Part shown: piece after piece, positions 16,971 through 25,175 of the stretch
Position numbering within the stretch: the first letter of the stretch is position 1
Layout: every line of letters begins with the position of its first letter
NCBI GenBank assembly: GCA_002256115.1
Contig: NKIK01000001.1
Coordinates: 124,001 to 188,000 of the forward strand
From: Burkholderiales bacterium PBB3
GTDB lineage: Bacteria; Pseudomonadota; Gammaproteobacteria; Burkholderiales; Burkholderiaceae_C
DNA length: 64,000 nt
Direction: 5' to 3'
Notes under the pieces: model-generated
Seen by the model: the letters and a program-made list of their open reading frames with translations, nothing else
Database searches by the model: none
Told to the model about the DNA's origin: nothing
Translations under genes and position numbers: made by a program

Positions 16971-17327
16971 ATGGCGGCGTCGCAGGATTTGAGTGTGGAG
17001 CGTGCCCGTGCCTTGATGGGCCTGTGTGGCAAGTTTGCAGAACGTACTGCCACTTTTGCCACGGGCCAGGCCGATGTGCTCAGCGACATCATGATGGCGC
17101 AGGATTTTCAGGATTTGTCCGGCCAGGTGATCAAAAAAGTGATCGACATCATCAGCCGCACCGAGATGCAACTGGTGCAACTGCTGGTAGACAGTGCACC
17201 CCAAGTTGAAAAAGAACCTGAGGTGGAGTTCACCGGTGAAACGCACCAACTGCAAGGCCCCCAGGCCGCCAGCGCCGCCTTGGCGCAGGATGACGTGGAC
17301 GATCTGTTGGCCTCTTTGGGCTTCTAA
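16971..17327 (+). CDS. CheZ-like protein lacking the N-terminal half (possible pseudogene)
   Basis: The 118-residue product matches the C-terminal half of the CheY-P phosphatase CheZ: the catalytic helix MMAQDFQDLSGQVIKKV with the glutamine that attacks phospho-CheY, and the C-terminal CheY-binding tail QDDVDDLLASLGF. CheZ is normally about 200-215 aa. The same frame continues upstream without a stop to 16926 (TDVKRGIELSQSIAK...), reading like more of the protein but with no plausible start codon, and a stop precedes it right after ygfZ. So the 5' half seems deleted. It may be translated from the ATG at 16971 as a short phosphatase, or be a remnant. No other chemotaxis gene is in the window. 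Confidence 0.6.
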   Translation: MAASQDLSVERARALMGLCGKFAERTATFATGQADVLSDIMMAQDFQDLSGQVIKKVIDIISRTEMQLVQLLVDSAPQVEKEPEVEFTGETHQLQGPQAASAALAQDDVDDLLASLGF

Positions 17328-17345
17328 TTCAAAACGGTGTGGGTC

Positions 17346-18209
17346 TCAGAAGACCTGCACCATGTCAATGTGGCGGATGCCGGCCTCCTCAAACACATCG
17401 CCGCGCGCCACAAAACCATTTTTCAGATAAAAGCCCTCCGCGCTGCATTGCGCGTGCAGTGACACCTCAGTGTCCCCACGGGCTTGGGACGCGGCCACCA
17501 GCGCCAGCAACACATCCTTCCCCAAATCAGCGCCACGCAGTGCCCGGTTGACGGCCATGCGCCCAATGCGACCCAGGCCAGGCGCGGGTTGCAGCAGCCT
17601 TCCGCTGGCCACGGCTACCTGCATCGCGTTAAAGCTCACCGCGTGCACGGCGCGTGCGTCCAGGTCGTCCCACACCATATGCGCCCCAATGCCCTGCTCT
17701 TGCACAAACACCGCTTCGCGTAGGGTGGATGCACCGGCACTGAGCAAAGCCCAGTCACCCACCTGCATGCGGGTCATGGCCTTGCCAGCCTCAAAAGCCT
17801 CCAGCGCCTGGCGCAAGGTGTCGGGCACGGGTTTGGAGGTTTGGGTAGTTGGATCGGCAAACACATAAATCAGCTCGGCCGTGATCAGCAAGGCATCACC
17901 CGCAAAAATGGCACCGGCGAAGGTGATGGACGAAGTGCCGATGCGCTGGCAGCGCAGGCCTACATCCAGCAGGTCGTCGTACCGGGCTGACCCGTGGTAT
18001 TCCACGGAAGCCTTTTTCACATACAAGTCACCGCCCAAGGCCAGCATGCCTGCTTCGTACGGAAAAGCCATAGCACGCCAGTAATCGCTGATGGCCGTGT
18101 CGAGGTACATCAGATAGTGACCATTGAACACAATCTTTTGCATGTCCACCTCGGCCCAGCGCACGCGCAGGCGGTGAAAAAGTCGGAAATCAGAGCGTAG
18201 TGTTGTCAT
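17346..18209 (-). CDS. Fused 4HBT-type thioesterase and GNAT acetyltransferase
   Basis: A 287-aa two-domain protein. Residues 1-135 form a hot-dog thioesterase of the YbgC/4-hydroxybenzoyl-CoA group, with the active-site aspartate in RWAEVDMQKIVFNGHY. Residues 145-287 form a GNAT domain with the acetyl-CoA loop region GLGRIGRMAVNRALRG and a FYLKNGFVARG end. Both act on acyl-CoA, so a coupled deacylation/acetylation role can be proposed, without a known substrate. Its ATG at 18209 overlaps the esterase stop (ATGA), so the two are translated together. Confidence 0.88.
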   Translation of the reverse strand: MTTLRSDFRLFHRLRVRWAEVDMQKIVFNGHYLMYLDTAISDYWRAMAFPYEAGMLALGGDLYVKKASVEYHGSARYDDLLDVGLRCQRIGTSSITFAGAIFAGDALLITAELIYVFADPTTQTSKPVPDTLRQALEAFEAGKAMTRMQVGDWALLSAGASTLREAVFVQEQGIGAHMVWDDLDARAVHAVSFNAMQVAVASGRLLQPAPGLGRIGRMAVNRALRGADLGKDVLLALVAASQARGDTEVSLHAQCSAEGFYLKNGFVARGDVFEEAGIRHIDMVQVF

Positions 18210-19195
18210 AGATTGAAAGCAGTTTTGAGAGCGCGGGCCGCATCGGCGTGCGCAACTTTGGCTTCGGGTATTGCACGGCCCATTTTGATGAATTCATGCA
18301 CTACGCCGCGATAAATTTCCAGATCCACCGGCACGCCCGCCAGGCGTAGCCGGTCTGCATAGGCCACCCCTTCATCCACCAGCGGGTCTAATTCTGCCAG
18401 CCCAAACCAGGCCGGGGCAACGCCAGCCAGGTCGACCAGTTCGCCATTGGGTGTGTGGCCGTCCAATGGTGCAAAACGCCAGTCTTCGTAGTCCACCGCA
18501 GTGGGCAGGTACTGGTTAAAAAAGTAAGTAATGTGCGTGTCTTCCAGCACAAAACCTTTGGCAAAGCGGCGGTGCGAGTCCGTGTCGGCATGGGCCGCCG
18601 TGCCGGGGTAAAACAACAATTGCAATGCCATGGGCACGCCCGCATCCCGCGCTAGGATGGCGCATACGGCCGCCAGCGTGCCCCCGGCGCTGTCGCCACC
18701 CACAGCGATGCGTGTCGGGTCCAGGCCCAGCGTAGCGCCTTGGTCCACCAGCCATTGCACGGCGTCCCAGGCATCGTTTACCGCCACGGGAAAACGATGC
18801 TGCGGCGCCAGCCGGTAGTCCACCGACACTACCGCGCACTGCGCCAGATGGCTGAGCTGGCGGCACAGGCCATCGTGGGTGTCGATGTTGCCAATCGTGA
18901 AGCCGCCACCATGAAAGTACACCAGCGTGGGCAATACAGTATTTGCGCTTTGCGCTTCGGGTGCATACAAACGCATCGGCATGGCGTAGCCATCGCGCGT
19001 GGTGACGATTAGATTCTCAACCCGTGCCAACGCTTGGCTGGGCAACTCCAGCACACCCGCGCCTGCAATGTAGGCGGCGCGCGCTTGGTCAGGCGTGAGT
19101 GCGTGCAGCGGCGGGTGCCCGGCGCGGGCCATGCGGTCCAGCACGCTGTGCATGGCCGGGGTCAATAAAGACTTCGGGTTACGGTGGTGACTCAT
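18206..19195 (-). CDS. Alpha/beta-hydrolase fold-3 esterase (HSL family)
   Basis: A 329-aa carboxylesterase of the hormone-sensitive-lipase group: oxyanion HGGGFTIG, nucleophile GGDSAGG, acid in AELDPLVDEG and histidine in GVVHEF. These enzymes cleave short to medium acyl esters; no signal peptide is seen, so it is cytoplasmic. First gene of a two-gene unit with the thioesterase-GNAT fusion, diverging from the iron-ADH gene across 54 bp. Confidence 0.93.
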   Translation of the reverse strand: MSHHRNPKSLLTPAMHSVLDRMARAGHPPLHALTPDQARAAYIAGAGVLELPSQALARVENLIVTTRDGYAMPMRLYAPEAQSANTVLPTLVYFHGGGFTIGNIDTHDGLCRQLSHLAQCAVVSVDYRLAPQHRFPVAVNDAWDAVQWLVDQGATLGLDPTRIAVGGDSAGGTLAAVCAILARDAGVPMALQLLFYPGTAAHADTDSHRRFAKGFVLEDTHITYFFNQYLPTAVDYEDWRFAPLDGHTPNGELVDLAGVAPAWFGLAELDPLVDEGVAYADRLRLAGVPVDLEIYRGVVHEFIKMGRAIPEAKVAHADAARALKTAFNL

Positions 19196-19249
19196 GAACT
19201 TTTAGATGCTTGCTAAAGTGCGAGTTTTCCATCCTACACGGCAAGCACC

Positions 19250-20386
19250 ATGGCATTGATCTACTACGTGACACAGGTTCAGTTTGAGTTTGGCGCGGTC
19301 AAACTGTTAAAGCAGGAGTGCGAACGCGTGGGCATCACCCGCCCACTGATCGTGACCGACGCGGGCGTGAAGGCGGCTGGGGTATTGCAAAAAGCGCTGG
19401 ACGCCCTGCCTGGCTTGCTAGTAGCCGTGTTTGACCAGACCCCTTCCAACCCCACCGAAGCCGCCGTACGCGCTGCAGTAGAGGTCTACAAAGCCAACCA
19501 GTGCGATGGCCTGATCGCAGTGGGCGGTGGCTCGGCTATCGACTGTGCCAAGGGCGTAGCGATTGCCGCCACGCACGAAGGCCCACTCACCCACTACGCC
19601 ACCATTCTGGGTGGATCACCGCGCATTACCGAGCGCGTGGCCCCGCTGATTGCGGTGCCCACCACCAGCGGTACCGGCAGCGAAGTAGCGCGCGGTGCCA
19701 TCATCATCGTGGACGACCACCGCAAGCTGGGTTTCCACAGCTGGTTTCTGGTGCCCAAAACCGCCATTTGCGATCCCGAGTTGACGCTGGGCTTGCCCGC
19801 AGGCCTGACCGCCGCCACCGGCATGGACGCCATCGCCCATTGCATGGAAACCTTTATGGCCCCCTCTTTCAACCCGCCCGCCGATGGCATTGCATTGGAC
19901 GGCCTGGCGCGCGGCTGGGCCAACATCGAAAAAGCCACGCGCAACGGTGCTGATCGCGATGCCCGCCTGAACATGATGAGTGCCAGCATGCAGGGTGCAA
20001 TGGCCTTTCAGAAAGGCTTGGGCTGCGTGCATTCACTGAGCCACAGCCTGGGCGGCGTCAATCCCCGCCTGCACCACGGCACGCTCAACGCCATGTTTTT
20101 GCCTGCGGTGATTGCGTTCAATTCCGCGGCAGAGTCGATTCAAAAAGAGAACCGCTTACAGCGCATGGCGCACGCGATGGGGCTATCGTCCGCCAGCGAT
20201 ATTGGCGCGGCCATCAAGGATATGAATGCCCGCCTGGGCCTGCCCACCGGCCTGGCCGCGATGGGCGTGGACGCCAGCATGTTTGACCCAATCATCGTGG
20301 GGGCAATGGCAGACCATTGCCATAAGACCAATCCGCGCATAGCGACGGAAGAGGAATACCGAGAGATGCTGGCGCAGGCTTTGTAA
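19250..20386 (+). CDS. Iron-containing (group III) alcohol dehydrogenase
   Basis: A 378-aa NAD(P)-dependent dehydrogenase: GGGSAIDCAKG binds the cofactor, PTTSGTGSEVA is the family signature, and the metal ligands are Asp in CDPELT and His in AIAHCME, CVHSLSHSLGG and RLHHGTLN. The enzyme would oxidise or reduce an alcohol/aldehyde pair; some relatives act on 4-hydroxybutyrate or lactaldehyde. It is the first of three same-strand genes ending with the cysteine hydrolase. Confidence 0.94.
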   Translation: MALIYYVTQVQFEFGAVKLLKQECERVGITRPLIVTDAGVKAAGVLQKALDALPGLLVAVFDQTPSNPTEAAVRAAVEVYKANQCDGLIAVGGGSAIDCAKGVAIAATHEGPLTHYATILGGSPRITERVAPLIAVPTTSGTGSEVARGAIIIVDDHRKLGFHSWFLVPKTAICDPELTLGLPAGLTAATGMDAIAHCMETFMAPSFNPPADGIALDGLARGWANIEKATRNGADRDARLNMMSASMQGAMAFQKGLGCVHSLSHSLGGVNPRLHHGTLNAMFLPAVIAFNSAAESIQKENRLQRMAHAMGLSSASDIGAAIKDMNARLGLPTGLAAMGVDASMFDPIIVGAMADHCHKTNPRIATEEEYREMLAQAL

Positions 20387-20431
20387 GCATGACGCATCGA
20401 ACATTTGGCCTAACAGCGGCAGGAGTTTTTA

Positions 20432-20890
20432 GTGACCATTGAACGGATCTTCACCCGCCCTGCCTCCGGCAGCCCGCAGACGGAATACAAGTCCGTATGC
20501 ATAGTCGCGGGCAAGGGCATTGAAGGTGATCGCTACTATGACAAGCACGACGAGCCTGGCCAGAACATCACCTTCGTGGAGGCGGAAGAAATCGAGGCCT
20601 TTCTGACTGAGCAGGGCCTACCCGGCGACCTTTCCATTTCAGGGCGCAACGTGATCACGCGGGGCATTCGTTTGAACGAATTGGTGGGGCAAGAATTCAC
20701 CCTTGGTGGCCTGCGCTTTCGGGGTGTGGAGCTGTGCGAACCTTGTTTGGGCCTTGGTGAGAAGCTGGCGACGCCCACATTGCCTCCGCCCAAGGTGGTG
20801 AAGTGCCTTGTGCACAAAGCGGGTTTGCGCGCCGATGCGCTAAGCTCCGGCGAACTCGCGCTGGGTGCCACGTTTAACAACGCTGCATAA
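20432..20890 (+). CDS. MOSC-domain protein, short form
   Basis: A 152-aa protein: GIEGDRYYD and a cysteine pair in ELCEPCLGLGE mark a compact MOSC domain, the fold that carries molybdenum-cofactor sulphur. Start is the GTG at 20432 with AGGAG nine bases upstream. Short stand-alone MOSC proteins are of unknown substrate. It sits between the iron-ADH and the cysteine hydrolase with 45- and 38-bp gaps and is probably co-transcribed. Confidence 0.88.
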   Translation: MTIERIFTRPASGSPQTEYKSVCIVAGKGIEGDRYYDKHDEPGQNITFVEAEEIEAFLTEQGLPGDLSISGRNVITRGIRLNELVGQEFTLGGLRFRGVELCEPCLGLGEKLATPTLPPPKVVKCLVHKAGLRADALSSGELALGATFNNAA

Positions 20891-20928
20891 GCTGCTGAAA
20901 CCCAAAAAACCAGTTAAAGGAAATCACC

Positions 20929-21492
20929 ATGGCAAGCATTCGTGGAGGCAACCAGGCCGTTTTACTGGTCGTTGACGTGCAAGTGGGCGTCGTAAAAGGC
21001 GCTTGGGAGTCTGAGCGCATTGTGGGGAATGTCGCGCTGACTGTGAAGCGCGCACGCGCACAAGGCGTACCCGTGATCTGGGTGCAGCACGCCGATGAAG
21101 ACTTGGTACACGGCAGCCCCGAATGGCAGTGGGCACCCGAATTGGTGCCTGCTGCAGGCGAACCACTCATCCACAAGAATTTCAATTCATCGTTTGAAAA
21201 CACATCGCTGGATGACGATCTGGCCAAGCTGGGTGCCACGCACATCGTTTTGGCGGGCTGTGCGACCAACTGGTGCATCCGCGCCACCGCCTATGGCGCG
21301 CTGGAGCGTGGCTATGACCTGACGCTGGTTAAAGACGCGCACACCACCAAAACTATGGATCTGGAAAACGGTGAGAAGCTGGAGGCGGCCACGCTGATTC
21401 AAGACCTCAACATTGCGATGACCTGGCTGAGCTACCCAGGCCGCAAAAACACCACTGCCAAAGCCGCAGAATTGGTCTTCGCTACCGTGTAG
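20929..21492 (+). CDS. Isochorismatase-family cysteine hydrolase
   Basis: A 187-aa hydrolase with the complete triad D16 (VVDVQVG), K83 (IHKNFNSSF) and C111 (AGCATNWCIR), the last preceded by the usual non-proline turn. Family members hydrolyse amides such as nicotinamide or ureidoacrylate, or enol ethers such as isochorismate. A good GGAAA ribosome site precedes the ATG. Its 3' end overlaps by 11 bp the convergent M1 peptidase. Substrate not deducible. Confidence 0.93.
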   Translation: MASIRGGNQAVLLVVDVQVGVVKGAWESERIVGNVALTVKRARAQGVPVIWVQHADEDLVHGSPEWQWAPELVPAAGEPLIHKNFNSSFENTSLDDDLAKLGATHIVLAGCATNWCIRATAYGALERGYDLTLVKDAHTTKTMDLENGEKLEAATLIQDLNIAMTWLSYPGRKNTTAKAAELVFATV

Positions 21493-22924
21493 ACGGTATT
21501 TCAACCCACTGCTGGAAAAAGGCAGACAGGTCGACACCGCTGCCCTCCTCCATCGCCTTCTTGAAATTGGCCGTCTGCACCGACTGCCCCCAGTGCTTTT
21601 GGGTGTAGTGCTTCAGGCCGTTCCAGAATTTAACCTCACCCAGCACGGTGCGCAACTCGTGCATGACCAGCGCACCCTTGTCGTAGACCAATGACCGGTC
21701 AGCGGGCGTGGGTTTATCCCAGTCGGGGAAGACCAGCGATTTGTCTTGTCCTGCGTCGCGGAGGGCTCGGTATTTGACCCGCGCCGCATCGATCTGTCGC
21801 AGGTACTCCTCTTTACCAAAACGGTGCTCCAAGTAGGCCGCCGTCATGAAAGTGGCTATGCCTTCATTGAGCCAAAAGTGCCGCCACGACTGGTTGGTCA
21901 GCCCATTGCCCCACCACTGGTGCGCCATCTCATGCGCGCCCAGCCAAATGGCCTGCGGGTCAGCCAGCACACGGGTGCCGTAGCGCGCCCCCATCACCGA
22001 GAAGCCCGCCATCTCCTGCGCCGCCGGGCCCATCAGCAAGACCTGGCGGTAGGCCGGTTGCGGGTAGGCCACGCCCGAGCGTTCGGTGTAGAAGGACAGC
22101 ATGTCTGCGCTATCCAAAAACACCTGCTGCAACTGGGCGGGTGTGAACAAGCTGGCCGGGCCGAAGTACTCCAGACGTGTTTTGCCTGCAATGGTCTGCG
22201 CCTGTGCAAATTGCCCTGCAGCAAAGCCATACAGGTAGCTAGGCATAGGCTGCTGCAGGTGCCAGGTGTGAACCACCTTGCCATCGGCGCGCACCGATGG
22301 CACATCAGGTTCGCCATTGCCAACAGACACCAAACCATGCGGTAGCAGCAAGCTCAGGTGAAATGGCGCACGCAACGACGGATCATCCAGACACGGCATC
22401 CACTGGCTGGTGCTAAACGCCGTGGCTACTTGCGTGCTGTCTTTGTCAAACCGCAGGCCACCACTGCCCTCCCCTAAGTAGCGCACTTGCAGTTGTTGCG
22501 GCGAGTTGGCTTTTAGGCTGACGGGCAAAGTGATGTGCAGTTGGTTTCCGGCTTTTTCGAACGGTAGCGCCTTTGTATTCAGCTCTACGGTGCTGATGCG
22601 CAAGTTGCCAGCATCCAGCGTCAATTGCTTTAAGCCGATTTGTTGTACGGAGAAATCCAACGTCAGCGTGCCGCGAATCGTGCTTGTCTCAAATTGTGGT
22701 TCCAGCTCCAGCGTAAATCGCGTCGCAGTCCAGCCCGATTGGGCAAAAGCAGCGTTGCACATCAACAGAGCAAGCAATGCGGTCAGCCAGTTGCCAACGC
22801 CCCCTAGGAGTCTGGGTGGCCAAGTGTTTTGCGCAGGTAAAAGGGGGAGCCCGAAGGGCGGAGGACACGGAGCAAAACGCTTGGCCGCCCAAACTCCGAG
22901 CGAGCGAAACAAACGCAGGTTCAC
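21482..22924 (-). CDS. Secreted M1-family zinc metallopeptidase with repeat-expanded N-terminus
   Basis: A 480-aa peptidase with zinc motif HEMAHQWWG and the third ligand in NEGIATF. The place of the GxMEN aminopeptidase motif is taken by QEMAGFS, keeping the Glu. The GTG start at 22924 overlaps the patatin stop (GTGA), which fixes it. Between the first nine codons and the hydrophobic core of the signal peptide (NWLTALLALLMCNAAFA) lies repeat R2, adding about 30 residues. This gives an abnormally long n-region. Export is therefore uncertain unless a start inside the repeat is used. Probably translationally coupled to the patatin gene. Confidence 0.88.
   Translation of the reverse strand: MNLRLFRSLGVWAAKRFAPCPPPFGLPLLPAQNTWPPRLLGGVGNWLTALLALLMCNAAFAQSGWTATRFTLELEPQFETSTIRGTLTLDFSVQQIGLKQLTLDAGNLRISTVELNTKALPFEKAGNQLHITLPVSLKANSPQQLQVRYLGEGSGGLRFDKDSTQVATAFSTSQWMPCLDDPSLRAPFHLSLLLPHGLVSVGNGEPDVPSVRADGKVVHTWHLQQPMPSYLYGFAAGQFAQAQTIAGKTRLEYFGPASLFTPAQLQQVFLDSADMLSFYTERSGVAYPQPAYRQVLLMGPAAQEMAGFSVMGARYGTRVLADPQAIWLGAHEMAHQWWGNGLTNQSWRHFWLNEGIATFMTAAYLEHRFGKEEYLRQIDAARVKYRALRDAGQDKSLVFPDWDKPTPADRSLVYDKGALVMHELRTVLGEVKFWNGLKHYTQKHWGQSVQTANFKKAMEEGSGVDLSAFFQQWVEIPSTR
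22807..22897. repeat. Dispersed repeat R2, copy 2 (in M1 peptidase signal region)
   Basis: Arms 22807-22832 and 22872-22897 pair at 23 of 26 positions around a 39-nt core that matches copy 1. It lies within the coding region of the peptidase signal peptide and keeps the frame. Confidence 0.88.
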
Positions 22925-24090
22925 AGCCCCTGCACCCGAGCCATATCCGGCCTATCCAACCACTGCGCAAACTCATCCACCATCTGCTGACTCGCACTGC
23001 AAGCGCCATTCCAAGCCTTCACACGCCCTGCCAAATCGTTGCCGTAGTGCGTAAAGTCCGTGCGATCCGGCAACTTGCCATTGGGCAGAGTTTTGACCCA
23101 CTCCGGGTTGGGTGCTAGCAAAACCATGGTGTCCAAAAAGTGTGTGGCCTTGTGTCGCCACTTCAAGCCCTTGTCCAGCCAGCCGGGCACCACCGCCTTC
23201 TGAAAGTGCGGGTACAACACCAGCCCAGGATTTAGTGTGTTTTGGCCCTTAGAGCCCATGGATAGTGCGGGAGCAGCTCCTGAATTAGTAGCATCATGCA
23301 AACCATGATGTTGAACCGCTGGGTAGTTCAGGTGCAGGTGGTAATCGGTAATACCGCCATCCCAATAAGCCCCGGGCGGTGCGCCAGGAATGTTGTGCAC
23401 CGACTTGAGTACAAATGGAATCGAACAACTGGCTTGCAGCGCCGGGTTGAAGTTGGCGGCTGTCATCAACACTTGGCGGGTGCGGTAATCGCCCGTGCCA
23501 AACGGCAGAGCCGCCGCCGTGCCGCCTGCGCCCGGACTGGAGAACACCACCCGCTCCAGCCAAGCACCCATGGCGCGGCGGTGCACGGTGTTGGTCAAAA
23601 AAGCCCCCAAATAGCCCAGCGGGGTGCGCAGCTTTTGCTCGGCCGCCAACACATGCCGCCCGCGGGAGGTGACCACGTGCAGACGGTAACGTGGGTGGTT
23701 CAGCACCTCGTCCACCCGACCGCCATAAAAGGCTTGCAGATTTTTGCCAAACTCTTCGCTGACAAATTCGGCGGTGGGCCGCTTTTGCCCCGGAGCCAGC
23801 TCGTAGTGCTGGTGGATGTAATCGTGCTCCAGCCGCTGGAAGGCGCTAACCGGGTCATTCAAGCAGCCGGTGGACATGCGCCAGGCACCAATAGACGCGC
23901 CGACCAGGTTCACCGTCTGCCTGCTTTGCAGGAGCCAGTTGCCAAAGATAAAGCGATCCAGCGCCCCCAAAATCAGCCCCTTGGGGCCGCCGGCCGCGCC
24001 GGGAATGGTTCCAATATCAGAGGGGCTGAGGCCATTGGCGGCCAGCGCTTTGCGGGCCACGGGCCCAGCGTAAATTTGAAGTGCTTGCAT
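22921..24090 (-). CDS. Patatin-like phospholipase
   Basis: A 389-aa protein with the patatin elements: glycine-rich oxyanion region GAAGGPKGL, nucleophile Ser about residue 66 in GASIGAW (GxSxG) and the catalytic Asp in WDGGITD. It would hydrolyse acyl esters of membrane lipids or lipid droplets. Start is the ATG at 24090; an upstream extension looks non-coding. Repeat R1 is in frame at 23242-23280, encoding AAPALSMG in a loop after the catalytic Asp. The stop overlaps the M1 peptidase start. Confidence 0.9.
   Translation of the reverse strand: MQALQIYAGPVARKALAANGLSPSDIGTIPGAAGGPKGLILGALDRFIFGNWLLQSRQTVNLVGASIGAWRMSTGCLNDPVSAFQRLEHDYIHQHYELAPGQKRPTAEFVSEEFGKNLQAFYGGRVDEVLNHPRYRLHVVTSRGRHVLAAEQKLRTPLGYLGAFLTNTVHRRAMGAWLERVVFSSPGAGGTAAALPFGTGDYRTRQVLMTAANFNPALQASCSIPFVLKSVHNIPGAPPGAYWDGGITDYHLHLNYPAVQHHGLHDATNSGAAPALSMGSKGQNTLNPGLVLYPHFQKAVVPGWLDKGLKWRHKATHFLDTMVLLAPNPEWVKTLPNGKLPDRTDFTHYGNDLAGRVKAWNGACSASQQMVDEFAQWLDRPDMARVQGL
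23242..23280 (-). repeat. Dispersed repeat R1, copy 4 (in patatin frame)
   Basis: Reverse-orientation copy, same direction as the patatin gene it lies in. The hairpin part is partly degenerate (GGCCCTTAGAGCC). Confidence 0.85.
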
Positions 24091-24136
24091 AGTTATAAAT
24101 TGGGCAGCGAACCACACGCAGTGGGGAGCGTGGGGG

Positions 24137-24943
24137 TCATGTATGCGCAGCCCAGTCGAAGGGGTCTTGTTGCAAGACCATGTCAATGTCCAGGCTCAGG
24201 GCCACGCCCACATCGTCCGGAAAAGTGACGGCCAGCTCGCGCTGGGTGAGCTTGGCTTCCTTGCCGCGGGCGCGCCAGGTAGCCAGGTGGATGACACCGG
24301 CCAATGGTTCGTAGACGTGGTTGTCAAACGGTGCGTATTGGTGTTCCAGTGCGTCTATCAGCGTTTGCGGAAACTGCCAGCGGCTCGCAAAACCCGCGCT
24401 GACGTTGGCATAACCGTAGCCCAACAGCCTGCGTTCAGCCTTGGCACGGCGCAGGTCCAGCGGTGGCACATCGGCATCCAGCAAAGACATTGCATCGGGC
24501 AAGGCCAGGTGCATTGCTAGCTCCCCGATAGCATGGATCATTCCGCAGGTAAAAGCGGCCTGTTGGTTCTGGCGCACCAGCCCGGCCAGTGAGCGCGACA
24601 CGCGCGCCACATCATGGCTGTAGTCCCAAAACTTTTGCAGATGGATGCCGGGTACGGCCTTCAAGGACGCGTTCACGGCTGCCGCCTGGGCCATGGTTTT
24701 GACGTGCGCCAAATCGAGCAAGGCCAAGGCCTCAGACACGCTGTGAATACGCCCGCTGAGCTTGAAAAAGCTGGAGTTGGCTAGCTGCAGCAGGCGCGTG
24801 GTGAGCACGGGGTCGGTGCTGATGAGCTGGGTGATCTTGCGCAGATCGGCCTCGGGTCGATCCAGTTCCACCAGCAGCAAGGCCACCACTTTGGGGATGC
24901 TGGGCAGCTGGAACGGGCGGTCCAAAAGCTCATTGAGTGTCAT
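24137..24943 (-). CDS. HDOD-domain protein
   Basis: A 268-aa protein, essentially one HDOD domain (residues 10-210). The N-terminal part has the TDPVLTTRLLQLANSSFF segment and MIHAIGELAMHL occupies the HD-like position; the metal pair is not conserved, so hydrolase activity is not expected. HDOD proteins act in signalling and surface behaviour, often downstream of c-di-GMP. The ATG at 24943 has a good AAAGGTGG site; a GTG at 24955 is less well placed. It precedes patatin by 46 bp on the same strand. Confidence 0.88.
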   Translation of the reverse strand: MTLNELLDRPFQLPSIPKVVALLLVELDRPEADLRKITQLISTDPVLTTRLLQLANSSFFKLSGRIHSVSEALALLDLAHVKTMAQAAAVNASLKAVPGIHLQKFWDYSHDVARVSRSLAGLVRQNQQAAFTCGMIHAIGELAMHLALPDAMSLLDADVPPLDLRRAKAERRLLGYGYANVSAGFASRWQFPQTLIDALEHQYAPFDNHVYEPLAGVIHLATWRARGKEAKLTQRELAVTFPDDVGVALSLDIDMVLQQDPFDWAAHT

Positions 24944-25011
24944 TGCCGCGTCCACCTTTCCAACATCATCTGTTCGGCCAATTATGGCTTTGTTGCACTC
25001 GCTAAGCGGCT

Positions 25012-25160
25012 AGGAAGCCGGGTGGACGAAATTGCTCGTGTCACCCGCCCACGCACGGCCTGCAGCCGTGCATGGCCGATTGCCACAAGGTGAGCGCATC
25101 CGCAGCAGCGGATGCGTAAGCCTCCTTCTTTACCTCGCCATTTCGCCCACCCGGCTTCCT
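25012..25160. repeat. Complex palindromic element (about 150 bp) with three nested hairpins
   Basis: The outer arms 25012-25032 and 25140-25160 pair over 21 bp with one mismatch. Inside are two perfect hairpins: GCACGGC-CTGCA-GCCGTGC (25053-25071) and CGCATCCGC-AGCA-GCGGATGCG (25095-25116). It fills the gap between the HDOD promoter region and the end of tex. It could be a small non-autonomous mobile element, a structured RNA, or a tex terminator. Confidence 0.8.
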
Positions 25161-25175
25161 GGCCTCAGCGCTGCT

